NCBI RefSeq assembly: GCF_016808095.1
Contig: NC_068975.1
Span: forward strand, 22,885,501 to 22,949,500
Direction of reading: 5' to 3'
Length of the DNA: 64,000 nucleotides
From: Vigna angularis
Taxonomy: Eukaryota > Streptophyta > Magnoliopsida > Fabales > Fabaceae
Of this stretch, positions 43,128-54,976 are shown one piece after another. Within the stretch, counting starts at the first letter, position 1. Every line of letters begins with the position of its first letter. The notes under the pieces were generated by a model, which saw only the letters and a list, made by a program, of their open reading frames with translations, made no database searches and had not been told where the DNA came from. The position numbers were made by a program, and so were the translations under genes.

Positions 43128-46100
43128 GATTTATAATTACACACTGAAGCTGTCCAAGACACAGGATATTAATACTTCTGATTGTAAATAGTCAATGGTT
43201 TAGTCATTTAGTTTTACCTCCATTGTTATTTTTCTGGTCGGTACTAGATGTTATATTAAGGTAAATAAATGACAAAGTTTTCTTGATGAAATAAACAAGT
43301 CCGTGATTTTAATTATTCAATTGATGGCTCATATTTATATTTTTCATTTTTTTTGTATTATTTTCACTTCTATTTAGTATGTACAATTACATACACTTTA
43401 GAAGGTTTTCCTTGCTATGTGTTTACAAGTTAGGTTTAGGTTACTCATGTTTTTCAATATTTTTTGTCAAATGTTATCCTCCTTCAACTTTTTTCCATGC
43501 CTTATTAATGGCAACATGTTTTACACAAATTAATTTGTTTTGAACTTATATTGTGTAATAAATTTTTTTTTCTGTTTTTTATTTGAGAGGGGGGATGTTA
43601 AACTTACTGAATTACCATCTCTTCATATTTTTTATTGCTAGTGATAAAATCTTCTGAAATTATTATTTGTTGGAGTGATAGTATTTTGATTTGTTGGTTA
43701 CAGAGGCCACAACTTGTAAAAGGAAATATGCAACTTTTCTCTGTGGATCAACAGCGGAGCCAGGCTCTTGAAGCACATGCAGCCTCATTTGCCACATTTA
43801 GAGTAATTTTGTCTTCTTTGTGATTGATTAGTATGTATTTCAGGTGTGTGTCTTGTAGGTTGAATACTGTCTGATATTTTTATTTTGAAACATGTAGGTT
43901 GCTGGCAATGATAAGGATTCAACTCTTATTTGTTTTGCATCCAAGAGCATCAATGCTGGACAGGTTACATCAAAGATGCATGTCATTGAACTTGGCGCCC
44001 AGCCAGGTATATGCATGTCTAGATTTTTCCTTTATCAGCCAATAGATACATCCCCACTCATTAGTATAAACAGCTTTTTTTTTTTAAATCTTAAAGAAAA
44101 ATAACTTTTCAATATCAATTTAACTTGTTAATGAAAGAGGACATTATAGGATATAAAGTGATTAATAAGTTAATAGGAGATAAACAACACGTGATGTAAT
44201 TATGGAGCTTTAATAGAGTGTCTGCTATTTGTAGTATATGTTCTTGCTACATTCTAATGCCTTTTTTGCTACCTTCTGGTATGTTGTGATATTGGTTATC
44301 AGGCAAGCCATCTTTTTCAAAGAAACAAGCCGATCTCTTCTTTCCTCCAGACTTTGCTGATGACTTTCCCGTATCAATGCAGGTATAAGTGTAGACTTTA
44401 TGATTTTCTGTTTCCCAATGAACATTATATTGAATACCTGACTTGTTTCACTGTGCAGATTTCAAATAAGTATGGTTTGATATATGTTATCACAAAACTC
44501 GGTCTTTTATTTGTCTATGATCTAGAGACTGCCACTGCAGTTTATAGAAATCGAATCAGCCCCGATCCGATATTTTTGACAGCAGAGGCCTCAACATCAG
44601 GGGGCTTTTATGCTATAAATAGACGTGGCCAGGTGTTGCTTGCTACTGTGAATGAAGCAACCATTGTACCTTTTGTTAGTGGCCAGGTATTTTTTGCTAT
44701 GCGAACACCTCTTTTGCTATGCAGACACCTCTTTTGCTATCTACTTCTAATATTTTGCTTGGATTTTTGGCAGTTAAATAATTTGGAACTTGCTGTTAGC
44801 CTTGCTAAAAGGGGAAACCTCCCTGGTGCAGAAGAATTGGTAACTTGAGCTGCATATGATGATTTTATACTTTTATCTGTAGTTTTAGAGTTCATGAACT
44901 CCTTGTATTTACTTTTAAATTGGCTGAAATATTTTACCTGATGGATACTTAACTAGAAGATTTATCCTTGTATGCCTTTTGTCTCAATAGATTGTAGTTG
45001 TCATAAAAGCATTTCAGATGTGTCATCTGGAGTAGAGCAGTTATTTCAACAAGACAATTAACATAAAAGCTTGAGAAAATGATGGAAAATGATTTTCTTT
45101 TGTAGCATTTGCTTGTATATATGTTTTTATTTTTTGACAGAATACCAGAATGAACAGGTAACAGTTTCGTAGTTGTCATAAAAGCATTTCAGATGTGTCA
45201 TCTGGAGTAGAGCAGTTATCAACAAGACAATTAACATAAAAGCTTGAGAAAATGATGGAAAATGATTTTCTTTTGTAGCATTTGCTTGTATATATGTTTT
45301 TATTTTTTGACAATACCAGAATGAACAGGTAACAGTTTCGTAGTTGTCATAAAAGCATTTCAGATGTGTCATCTGGAGTAGAGCAGTTATCAACAAGACA
45401 ATTAACATAAAAGCTTGAGAAAATGATGGAAAATGATTTTCTTTTGTAGCATTTGCTTGTATATATGTTTTTATTTTTGACAGAATACCAGAATGAACAT
45501 GTAACAGTTTCGTAGTTGTCATAACAGCATTTCAGATGTGTCATCTGGAGTAGAGCAGTTATCAACAAGACAATTAGCATAAAAGCTCGAGAAAATGATG
45601 GAAAATGATTTTCTTTTGTAGCATTTGCTTGTATATATGTTTTTATTTTTTGACAGAATACCGGAATGAACAGGTAACAGTTTGTAAGGTGTAATTACTT
45701 GAGGCCTAAGGGAATCTTCATTAAAAGTATGTGCTAAAACAAATGTTGATGTGAAATATGAACATGGCAACTGTAACTTCTGATTCAAAGATCAGTAACT
45801 GGAGTTATTAGGGCATAAATTTTTCCCCAACCATAATTTTTTTCTTCGTAGGTTGTTTGATAGTAGAGAGGGAAGAATGAGTTTTCTTTTCAATTTTAAA
45901 GTTCATTTATTTTTACCTATTGTTATTGTTTTGTTTGTGTTTTTTCTCTCAGGTTGTTAAGCGTTTTCAAGAATTATTTGCTCAGACCAAGTATAAGGAA
46001 GCTGCAGAGCTTGCTGCACAATCACCCCAAGGAGTACTTCGAACTCCTGATACTGTTGCTAAATTTCAGGTCTTTTATGCATGAAAATGCTGTTACATTA

Positions 46101-49100
46101 ATATTTCTTGGTTTTGTTACCAAATTTAGGGTATTCATAATCACATTAATATATCAATATGTTTTTTATCCTGTGTTCTTGAGTTGCGTTTGTTAATTTG
46201 CTTTCAGAGTGTACCTGTGCAAGCTGGGCAAACACCACCACTGTTGCAATACTTTGGAACTCTGTTAACCATGGGAAAACTTAATGCTTTTGAGTCACTG
46301 GAACTGTCACGACTTGTTGTAAATCAGAACAAAAAGAATCTTTTGGAAAATTGGCTGGCAGAGGATAAACTTGAATGCAGTGAGGAGCTTGGTGACCTTG
46401 TGAAGGTCCTGACAGAAATTTAATGTGTTATTTGTTTTTCATTTGGACATATTTATTAATTTTATTTTATTGATGGTCTGGGGAAGGAAAATCCAAATTG
46501 TCCATTCCTTTTAAAGAAACCCATGATCTGTTCCTTTGCTTTTCCTAATTTTTACGAGGCTTGCATATATGCAGACGGTGGATAATGACCTTGCTTTGAA
46601 AATTTATATCAAAGCTAGAGCAACACCAAAAGTTGTTGCAGCTTTTGCAGAGAGGAGAGAATTTGACAAAATCCTGATATATTCAAAGCAGGTAATTTTT
46701 TTTATTAAATTTAGTAGGATCACAAAATTATTGGTGTTGATATTTAATGTTATTGTGTCATTTGTTAGTTTTTTTACCACTACCTTTGTAATGCCATTCT
46801 TCTCTGTTTCTTTAATGAAGGTTGGATATACACCTGATTACATGTTCCTTCTTCAAACAATTTTACGAACAGATCCCCAGGTGAGAAGGTTTTGTCTGAA
46901 CAATCATCTGATTCAATTTTATCTCTGACTTGCTTGACATTCATCATGTACTTATTTATGTTTTGGAAGTCCGAGCATACCTTGCTTAAAGTAGCATCAC
47001 CTAATGAATGGCAGTTAAAAGATCCAAATGGAAATGGTTTCCTTATGCTTATGTTGCTTTAATTTTAAGAATATTTCCACATTGCTCATCCACATTCTAA
47101 TCTAAGTTGTTTATTTTTTGGGCATCCATATTTTTTCTGGTTTATGTAAATAGAATAATTCAAAACTTCCTTGATTGCAGGGTGCTGTAAATTTTGCTCT
47201 GATGATGTCTCAAATGGAAGGAGGATGCCCCATAGACTACAACACAATTACTGATCTATTTCTTCAGGTTTACTTGCAGTTTACCCTTTGGATCTTCATG
47301 AAACCTTGTTCTTTGTGTTCTCTTATTATTTATTTTTCAGTTGTAATTTTAGAAGACGGTATCATGTACAATCTTGTTTATATCACTGCACTCATTCTGT
47401 ACCCTTTTTGAAAATTGAAAATGAAAAATAATAATAATGTGAAAACAAATCTTTCTTTAATTTTTGGTTTTGGTAAGGCTTTTGATAACTTCATTGCTTA
47501 GGCTAATATAGTTTCCTCTACCTTCAACTAAAAGTGATTTGTTTAAACTTTAATGTAGGAACCGATTGCATGCTTTTTTTTTTTGGTTATATGTGAATTG
47601 GAAATCTTGTTTATATATATATATATTTCTTCTACTTTTTAGAGGAATTTGATCCGTGAGGCAACGGCCTTTTTGTTGGATGTGCTGAAGCCAGACCTTC
47701 CTGAACATGGATATCTTCAAACAAAGGTTCTTTTATTTTATGTGCCATTATCACTGTCCCTGAACTGGATGGTGATATATATGTTTTTTTTTTAAATTGA
47801 AATCATATTTTTCTATGTATTATACTTAGGTTTTGGAAATTAATCTGGTAACCTTTCCAAATGTTGCTGATGCTATATTGGCCAATGGCATGTTCAGTCA
47901 TTATGATCGCCCACGTATTGGACAATTATGTGAAAAGGCAGGCCTTTTCATTCGGGCTCTTCAGGTTCGCTACTTCTTAGGTTCTGATGGCAGTATTAAT
48001 GTTCTCTCATTAGCATATCCTGAACCTTGTCTGTGTCTTATGCAGCATTATTCTGAGTTGCCAGACATCAAACGTGTCATTGTGAATACACATGCCATTG
48101 AGCCGCAGGTTTTGATTGCAATTGCTCATATGACCCAGTTTATTCATAAAATTATTTTATATTCTTAATTCTTACCATACATGATGTATTTCAGGCTTTA
48201 GTTGAGTTTTTTGGTACCCTTTCTCGAGAATGGGCACTAGAGTGTATGAAAGATCTTTTACTTGTCAATCTCAGGGGAAATCTTCAAATAATTGTTCAGG
48301 TATTATCTCTGGACAATGTTGCCGCAAGACTTCTGTCCTATTTTTTTTGCTTGAATTCCATAATTCATTTCTCAGAGTATCTTACTCTAGTACATGATTT
48401 GCAGACTGCTAAGGAATATTCTGAGCAGTTGGGTGTTGAAGCATGCATTAAACTATTTGAGCAGTTCAAATCCTATGAGGGACTATACTTTTTCTTGGGT
48501 GCATACTTGAGCTCTAGGTATTTCTTTCTTACTGGGGATGGAACGGACTTCATTTCATTATTTGCCCCAGCTTCACTGTTCTAGTTTTTTTTTTTTTTTT
48601 AATTATTGTAACTTTCTTTTGTTGTCTTGGAAAGTGAGGATCCTGATATTCACTTCAAGTATATCGAGGCTGCTGCTAAAACTGGACAAATTAAGGAGGT
48701 TGAGCGTGTAACTAGGGAATCAAACTTTTATGACGCTGAGAAGACAAAGAATTTTCTTATGGAGGCCAAGCTTCCAGATGCACGACCATTGATTAATGTC
48801 TGTGATCGTTTTGGATTTGTTCCAGATCTCACCCATTATCTCTATACTAACAACATGCTTCGATATATTGAAGGTTATGTTCAAAAGGTAAATTTGTTTA
48901 CAGGTTTTGGATTTGATTTTGGTAATCCTTGTATAATACGGGTGTCCTTCAAATCTTTGAAAATTTTAGAACGGTGACCTAAACTCTGTACTTCTTGCTC
49001 TTAGGTCAATCCTGGAAATGCTCCTCTAGTTGTAGGACAGTTGTTAGATGATGAATGCCCTGAAGATTTTATTAAAGGTCTTATACTTTCCGTTCGTTCT

Positions 49101-52100
49101 CTTCTGCCAGTTGAGCCTTTAGTTGAAGAATGTGAGAAGAGGTGTGCTGGTTTTCTTTCTACCTTTCATCTCCAATACCAATGTCATTTTGATTTCTAAT
49201 TTAAATTCCTATGCATAGGAATCGTCTCCGCTTGCTTACTCAATTCTTGGAGCATCTTGTAAGTGAAGGAAGCCAGGATGTGCATGTACATAATGCTCTG
49301 GGTAAAATAATTATTGACAGCAACAACAATCCCGAGCATTTTCTCACAACCAATCCATACTATGATTCTCGTGTTGTTGGTAAATATTGTGAAAAGCGGG
49401 ATCCTACCCTTGCTGTTGTTGCTTATAGGAGAGGGCAATGTGATGACGAGCTTGTTAATGCTACTAATAAAAACTCCTTGTTCAAACTCCAAGCAAGGTG
49501 TGAACTTTGACCTGTATCAGGAAAAGTTTTCATTGTATTTCATAATGCTAGTCTGTGACACATGTTATTTTCCGATGTTTGTGTCAGATATGTTGTGGAA
49601 AGGATGGACTCTGACCTCTGGGAGAAAGTTCTTAATCCTGAAAACGAGTTTAGAAGGCAGTTGATTGATCAAGTGGTGTCCACTGCTTTGCCTGAAAGCA
49701 AGAGTCCTGAGCAAGTTTCAGCTGCGGTGAAAGCTTTTATGACTGCCGATCTTCCACATGAGTTGATCGAGCTTCTTGAAAAGATTGTGCTACAAAATTC
49801 TGCTTTTAGTGGAAATTTTAATCTGCAAAATTTGCTGATCCTTACTGCAATCAAGGCAGATCCTTCAAGAGTTATGGATTACATTAATAGGTTGGACAAC
49901 TTTGATGGACCTGCAGTAGGGGAGGTAGCCGTGGAAGCACAACTATATGAGGAGGCATTTGCTATTTTCAAGAAATTTAATTTGAATGTTCAGGCTGTTA
50001 ATGTCCTGCTGGATAACCTCCAGACTATTGATCGTGCTGTGGAGTTTGCTTTCCGAGTTGAAGAAGATGCTGTTTGGAGTCAGGTGGCTAAAGCACAACT
50101 TAGGGAAGGCTTAGTGAGTGATGCAATTGAGTCATTCATTCGTGCAGATGATTCAACTCATTTCTTAGAGGTTATTAAGGCTGCTGAAGATGCAGATGTA
50201 TACCATGACCTGGTGAAGTATCTTCTCATGGTTAGGCAGAAGACCAAAGAGCCCAAGGTGGACAGTGAGCTCATTTATGCTTATGCTAAGATTGACCGTC
50301 TTGGAGAAATTGAAGAGTTTATACTGATGCCAAATGTTGCCAATTTACCAAATGTTGGAGACCGCTTGTATGATGAGACATTGTATGAGGCTGCAAAAAT
50401 TATATTTGCTTTTATTTCTAACTGGGCTAAGTTGGCAGTCACATTGGTGAAGCTTAAACAGTTCCAAGGAGCTGTTGATGCAGCCAGGAAAGCAAACAGT
50501 TCAAAAACATGGAAGGAAGTCTGTTTTGCCTGTGTTGATGCTGAGGAATTCCGCTTAGCTCAGATTTGTGGTCTCAATGTCATCATTCAGGTGACATAAT
50601 TTTCTAGTTTATATTTTAACATTTGGAAAGAAAAACAATTCATTTCTTTGTCTAACCTTTTTGCTGCTGTCTGGCTACTTACTATCTGCTATATATGAAG
50701 GTGGATGATTTGGAGGAGGTTAGCGAGTTTTATCAGAACAGAGGATGCTTCAATGAACTCATATCTCTAATGGAAAGTGGGTTAGGATTGGAGCGTGCAC
50801 ATATGGGTATCTTTACTGAGTTGGGAGTTCTATATGCAAGATATCGACCCGAGAAGCTAATGGAACACATTAAGTTGTTCTCAACACGGCTTAACATTCC
50901 AAAGCTTATTCGGGCATGTGATGAACAGCAGCACTGGAAAGAACTCACTTACTTATTCATTCAATATGATGAGTTTGATAATGCTGCAACCACTGTCATG
51001 AATCACTCTCCAGAAGCATGGGACCACATGCAATTCAAAGATGTTATAGTTAAAGTTGCAAGTGTAGAGCTCTACTATAAGGCTGTTCACTTCTACTTAC
51101 AAGAGCATCCAGATGTAATAAATGATATGTTAAATGTGATTGCTCTTCGTGTGGACCACACTCGTGTAGTAGATATACTACGGAAGGTCTGCAATTTTTC
51201 TACCCTATTTACAGTTTCAATCTTATTTGGTGAGGTAAGTTACTGGTTTCAAATGTCATTCTGTAACAATATTGCTTGTTGCTTGGTTTTTTTATTTTTA
51301 GGCTGGCCACCTTAGATTAGTTAAGCCGTACATGGTTGCAGTTCAAAGCACCAATGTATCTGCTGTCAATGAAGCTCTGAATGAAATTTATGTCGAGGAA
51401 GAGGACTATGACAGACTTCGAGAATCAATAGATCTGCATGACAACTTTGATCAGATAGGTCTTGCGCAGAAGGTGAATCTCCTTATTTTTGGTCTTATTT
51501 TGACAATTAGCAAAAGATGAGATTATAATGTTACTGGTAAATTTACAATTTTCGAATTATTATTGATTGAGATCAACGATGAGCATATGCAGATTGAGAA
51601 GCATGAACTTCTTGAAATGAGGCGTGTTGCTGCATACATTTACAAGAAAGCAGGAAGATGGAAGCAATCCATTGCTTTGTCAAAGAAAGACAATCTTTAC
51701 AAGGACTGCATGGAAACATGCTCTCAATCTGGTGATCGTGAACTCTCAGAAGATTTGCTTATCTACTTTATTGAGAAGGTGTTTATTCGTTGTCCTTTTC
51801 CTTAAAATATCCAGCTCTGGTATTATACAATTAGATACAAACTAAGCCCCATTTGGTGGCATAGTGCGGTTTGACCCCTGCTTCAGTTAGAAATTATTTT
51901 TGCTGCTCCCTTTTTCATTTCCTGCACCAGTTCTTTTCTCTTAATTAATAAAGGGAATATATTGATTTTCAGGGAAAGAAAGAGTGTTTTGCATCATGCC
52001 TCTTTGTCTGTTATGATATTATCCGGCCAGATGTTGCTCTTGAGCTAGCTTGGATGAACAACATGATTGATTTTGCTTTCCCATATCTCTTACAGGTATG

Positions 52101-52565
52101 CTTTTGTTTGTGGCTCTGGTATAATGATTTTCATCAACAGACGAAGTTAACCATTTTTTTTTTCTTGAAGTTTATTAGAGAGTATACAAGCAAGGTGGAT
52201 GAGCTTATCAGGGACAAAATTGAAGCTCAAAAGGAGGAGAAAGCTAAGGAAAAGGAGGAGAAGGAAGTGATTGCTCAGCAGGTAAGCCTTTTTGGAATCT
52301 CCTTTTACAAGCAATCATATTGTTTGTTTGATATTAACTTAACAGTGTTCTCGATGATCTCCAGAATATGTATGCCCAGTTGCTACCGCTTGCTTTGCCG
52401 GCACCTCCGATGCCAGGAATGAGTGGAGGCTATACCCCTTCCCCTCCTCCAATGCCTGGAATGGGTGGAGGCTATACTCCCTCTCCTCCCCCACCACCCA
52501 TGGGTGGAATGGGGATGCCACCAATGCCTCCTTTTGGCATGCCTCCAATGGGCGGCGGCTACTAA
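35174..52565 (+). CDS. CHC: Clathrin heavy chain, complete 30-exon gene
   Basis: The exons join in frame to give 1717 residues, close to the roughly 1705 of Arabidopsis CHC1/2. Exons: 35174-35215, 35320-35524, 35611-35699, 35813-35891, 35987-36114, 43704-43802, 43898-44006, 44303-44382, 44459-44686, 44774-44839, 45953-46069, 46208-46405, 46575-46691, 46821-46880, 47181-47267, 47643-47726, 47830-47964, 48046-48108, 48195-48299, 48405-48517, 48635-48887, 49005-49141, 49219-49497, 49588-50590, 50701-51186, 51302-51472, 51593-51778, 51973-52095, 52171-52281, 52365-52565. The protein has an N-terminal β-propeller that binds adaptors, then the CHCR α-solenoid leg repeats, a proximal coiled segment ([12 protein letters not shown]) that binds light chains, and a Pro/Gly/Met-rich tail. 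Clathrin triskelia coat vesicles at the plasma membrane and trans-Golgi. Introns have GT-AG ends. Intron 5 (7.6 kb) holds a gypsy element; intron 10 holds a tandem array. Confidence 0.97.
36664..36801 (+). repeat. Left copy of an intronic duplication (clathrin intron 5)
   Basis: From TTGCTTATTAAGAATCGTAT to GTTAGCAAAATTCTC this matches 42087-42237 with scattered substitutions and indels; shared words include TCAATGGCT, GTA.CATACTGTA and GGCCTTGT. A CT/CA microsatellite follows this copy and an AT microsatellite follows the other. Confidence 0.8.
36799..36840. repeat. (CT)n(CA)n microsatellite, target of the gypsy insertion
   Basis: A CT run passes into a CA run that stops at 36840, where the 5' LTR begins. 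The CA run resumes at 42013 after the 3' LTR. Confidence 0.9.
36841..37147 (+). repeat. 5' LTR of the chromovirus-like element
   Basis: Starts TGATAGGAGGCTGAGAG and ends TTGAAACCTAACA. A TATATAAAG box near 36939 is the likely promoter. Sequence is identical to the 3' LTR. Confidence 0.95.
37151..37168 (+). other. Primer binding site, matching a tRNA-Tyr 3' end
   Basis: TGGTCCGACCTGCCGGAT lies three bases after the 5' LTR. Its complement ends GGTCGGACCA, which fits a tRNA whose acceptor stem begins CCGACC; plant tRNA-Tyr has this stem. The primer identity rests on memory of that tRNA. Confidence 0.6.
37201..41748 (+). pseudogene. Gag-pol polyprotein of the chromovirus-like element, one stop codon
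   Basis: One frame runs from the ATG at 37201 to a stop at 41746-41748, broken only by TAG at 37786-37788 in gag. Order: coiled N-terminal region and retrotransposon gag (to about 37900), a Cys/His knuckle ([14 protein letters not shown], near 38171), protease ([12 protein letters not shown], near 38391), and RT with '[12 protein letters not shown]' and 'FFDDILVYS'. RNase H ([12 protein letters not shown]) follows, then integrase with an HHCC zinc region (H-VTKTGGH ... CVVC) and an acidic core ([29 protein letters not shown]). A C-terminal segment ([10 protein letters not shown] ... [14 protein letters not shown]) resembles a degenerate chromodomain. The protein's end is encoded across the polypurine tract and 43 bases of the 3' LTR. 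All catalytic residues I can check are present. Without suppression of the stop this copy cannot make full Gag-Pol from its own message. Confidence 0.88.
41691..41702 (+). other. Polypurine tract of the chromovirus-like element
   Basis: AGAGGGAGGGGG lies three bases before the 3' LTR start. It is also coding sequence for the polyprotein tail (EEGGG). Confidence 0.85.
41706..42012 (+). repeat. 3' LTR of the chromovirus-like element
   Basis: Identical in sequence and length (307 bp) to the 5' LTR, and followed by the CACAC target duplication. It contains the stop codon of the polyprotein at 41746-41748. Confidence 0.95.
42087..42237 (+). repeat. Right copy of the intronic duplication (clathrin intron 5)
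   Basis: Starts TTGCATTTTATTAAGAATTG and ends TTAGGAAAATTCTC. Colinear with 36664-36801, so the two copies were neighbours before the gypsy insertion pushed them apart. Confidence 0.8.
42238..42281. repeat. (AT)n microsatellite in clathrin intron 5
   Basis: About 22 uninterrupted AT units follow the right copy of the intronic duplication. Confidence 0.95.
42282..43703. other. Remainder of clathrin intron 5
   Basis: AT-rich intron sequence with a very long AT microsatellite at 43041-43124 and no other feature. It ends at the acceptor before exon 6 (TTGGTTACAG). Confidence 0.6.
43041..43124. repeat. Very long (AT)n microsatellite, about 42 units
   Basis: 84 bp of pure alternating TA inside clathrin intron 5. 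Such runs extrude cruciforms and are highly variable in length; assembly length may be unreliable. Confidence 0.95.
44994..45684. repeat. Four tandem copies of a 171-175 bp unit in clathrin intron 10
   Basis: The marker GTAGTTGTCATAA occurs at 44994, 45169, 45340 and 45512. Units share CATTTCAGATGTGTCATCTG, GGAGTAGAGCAGTTAT and AGAATACC.GAATGAACA.GT with very few differences, so the array is recent. Each unit ends in TTTTTATTTTTTGACAG, which looks like a polypyrimidine tract with a 3' splice site. Overlapping minus-strand open frames here are repeat artefacts. Confidence 0.93.
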
Positions 52566-54976
52566 CTCCCAATCAACAGCAGACAAGAGAATTTCGCGAT
52601 TTTTTTTACTGGTGAAGCTAGATTGTTTAGAATATCTCATTTTTGCATTCAAGGTAACTACTTTCTTAGGGTTAAAGAATTTCGCGTGGTGGCACCAAGC
52701 ATCAACCTTCAAGTGTAGCCTAGCCCAGCCTGATACCTACTGTCCAATGATTGCGGCTTTCTTCAATGAAACTTTTCTGAGCTTACTTGTTTCTTTTGGA
52801 TTGTCTCCTTTTGAGGCATTGACTTGGTTGCGACCTGTATAGTTTATTTTTTTTAATCATTATTTGTTTTCGTAGTTGTCAAGTCATAAATGTTTATTGA
52901 TTAGGACTTAAAGTTCCTGTTCTTAGTATATAGACTTTCATATAATATTTAAAATTATCTATTACTGTATGTTGATTTAATTCTTTCAGGGATATAAATT
53001 AGCCCATAATTTTTTTATTATCCATTCAATAAATTTTGAATGTTCTAAACTAATCCAATTTAGTTTCAGCTCCTTTTTTGGATAGCCATTGCTATTGATT
53101 AGTTGCAGCACATAAACAAAGTATATTATAGATCCTTACATTGAAACTTTGTTGCAATCAACTGAGGGAGAATATCGAACCCATTAAGATAACCGATAAC
53201 CGATTTGCATACTATACGTTGACGTCATTTTTCACGAAAATGCGGATAATCAACTAATGACTAAAGATATACTATTAGTGAAAGTGGAAAACTGAATGCA
53301 ATAGGTTACTTATTATGGAAACCGACATGTAGCTAAAACTTGAAATAATCCTTTAAAAGGAACGCTTACTATCTAACTTACCTCCAGCAAAAATGAGTTT
53401 AAAAATTCCATTGAAGTTAATTGATGTGATATAGGTGGAAAAAATGCATGCACACAAATTATTGGCTACTTTTGCATTTGAGTATGGGAATTCAGACATT
53501 GGTTATAATTATATGTTTGCTTCTGCAATCCTTTGAACCTGACCCTGTCGGGTTGGTCTCCAAGAAAAGAAAATAGGTCCAAGGAAGAAGTGGCTATGGA
53601 GCAAGGTAAGACTGAAGGAGATATAACACACTTTAACTGAATGCATATTATTTTATAACCTCAAATGACTCTCAAACACATTAACACCCCAACATTCTCA
53701 TCCTTAGGATAATGGGTTCACATTCTCAAGGCATAATCATAAATTCACAACAATTTCCTTATAACAAACTTCGACTTTTTATCATTTTTTAAACTTTATA
53801 ATAATAATAATATGCTATTAGTTCTTTTTATTCAATCTTCTTGCGCAATCTCTAAATTAAAACAGTTTTATCGTGTGATATACAAAACCGCACAATCTCT
53901 ATATAATAACAATTGTTAACTCCTAAACTAAAACAAATAATTTAATTCTTAATTTTGTTTTTATAAATATATTTATTTTTCATATTCTTTTAAGTTATTA
54001 TCTTAATGCAATTTCATACACGTGTCAATTTAAGGTAAATTAGATAATGAAATTTTTAAAGTAAGGTTGACATATTCTTACCTTAGTAACCAATATCTAA
54101 GATTGAGTTACACACTAACACTAACCTACCTGTTTTGGGGTTAAATTGATTTTAAAATGATTTCGAAATTATTTAAAACAGAACTCAGTCAAGTTTTTTT
54201 GGAACAATTATATCACCCTGTTAAACCGCTCATATGTAATACCAAACTTGAAACGTTTATTCGTTGATATGAGAGAATCTCTTGAAGAATCATATTAATG
54301 AGAAATAAGATCAAATTAGACCAGCATTTCAAGAATTTAAGATGGGAATACTGGTATCAAGCATTAGGCAAATGATCATTACCCATATTATTCAAAAGTT
54401 AAAATGGTCACAAATGTACATCCTGAATTGTCTTCACATGAATGGGTGATGCTCATAATTCACTGGTGAATTTGACAAGCATGCATATGCGCCTACGTAA
54501 GAACTGTTTAATAAAGCAAATCATACCTTCTTTAATCTAATAGACCACTCTTAAAATTGTGTATACTTAAATAATAAAATCTAGCCGCCGAGATATCATT
54601 TTTTAAGTATATGATCAAATTTTGAAATTGTATATCCCTCTTTATTTAATGTTGTTAATTTAATATACCATCAATAATCTGGGTTAAATTAAACACTCCA
54701 CACGAATATTTAATATATTTTTATACATAACTTTAAAACACCCATTACTATTTATTCTGCACGTACCCACAGCAATTTAACAATTTTCAATCAACCCATT
54801 ATATTACTCTTCATTTTACACAACACTCAAGCAAACGAACTTCTAAAGGTTGATAAAATGTTACACTGGCATTAAAGACATCAGAAGTGATTAACCGATG
54901 CATAAAAAACTATACATGAAAATCAATAGTTTCCCCCGGCTCCTGACTTTCAATGAAAGATAGATTATTTTGAAGG
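52566..54976. other. Convergent intergenic region between clathrin and SLU7
   Basis: It holds the clathrin 3' untranslated region (probably to about 52.95 kb) and the SLU7 3' flank, separated by AT-rich DNA. The two genes end tail to tail. No RNA gene, transposon terminus or coding exon is recognised. Confidence 0.5.

Noticed and set aside
45127..45788. Minus-strand open frames with repeated '[21 protein letters not shown]' units
   Set aside because: Translation of the intron 10 tandem array.
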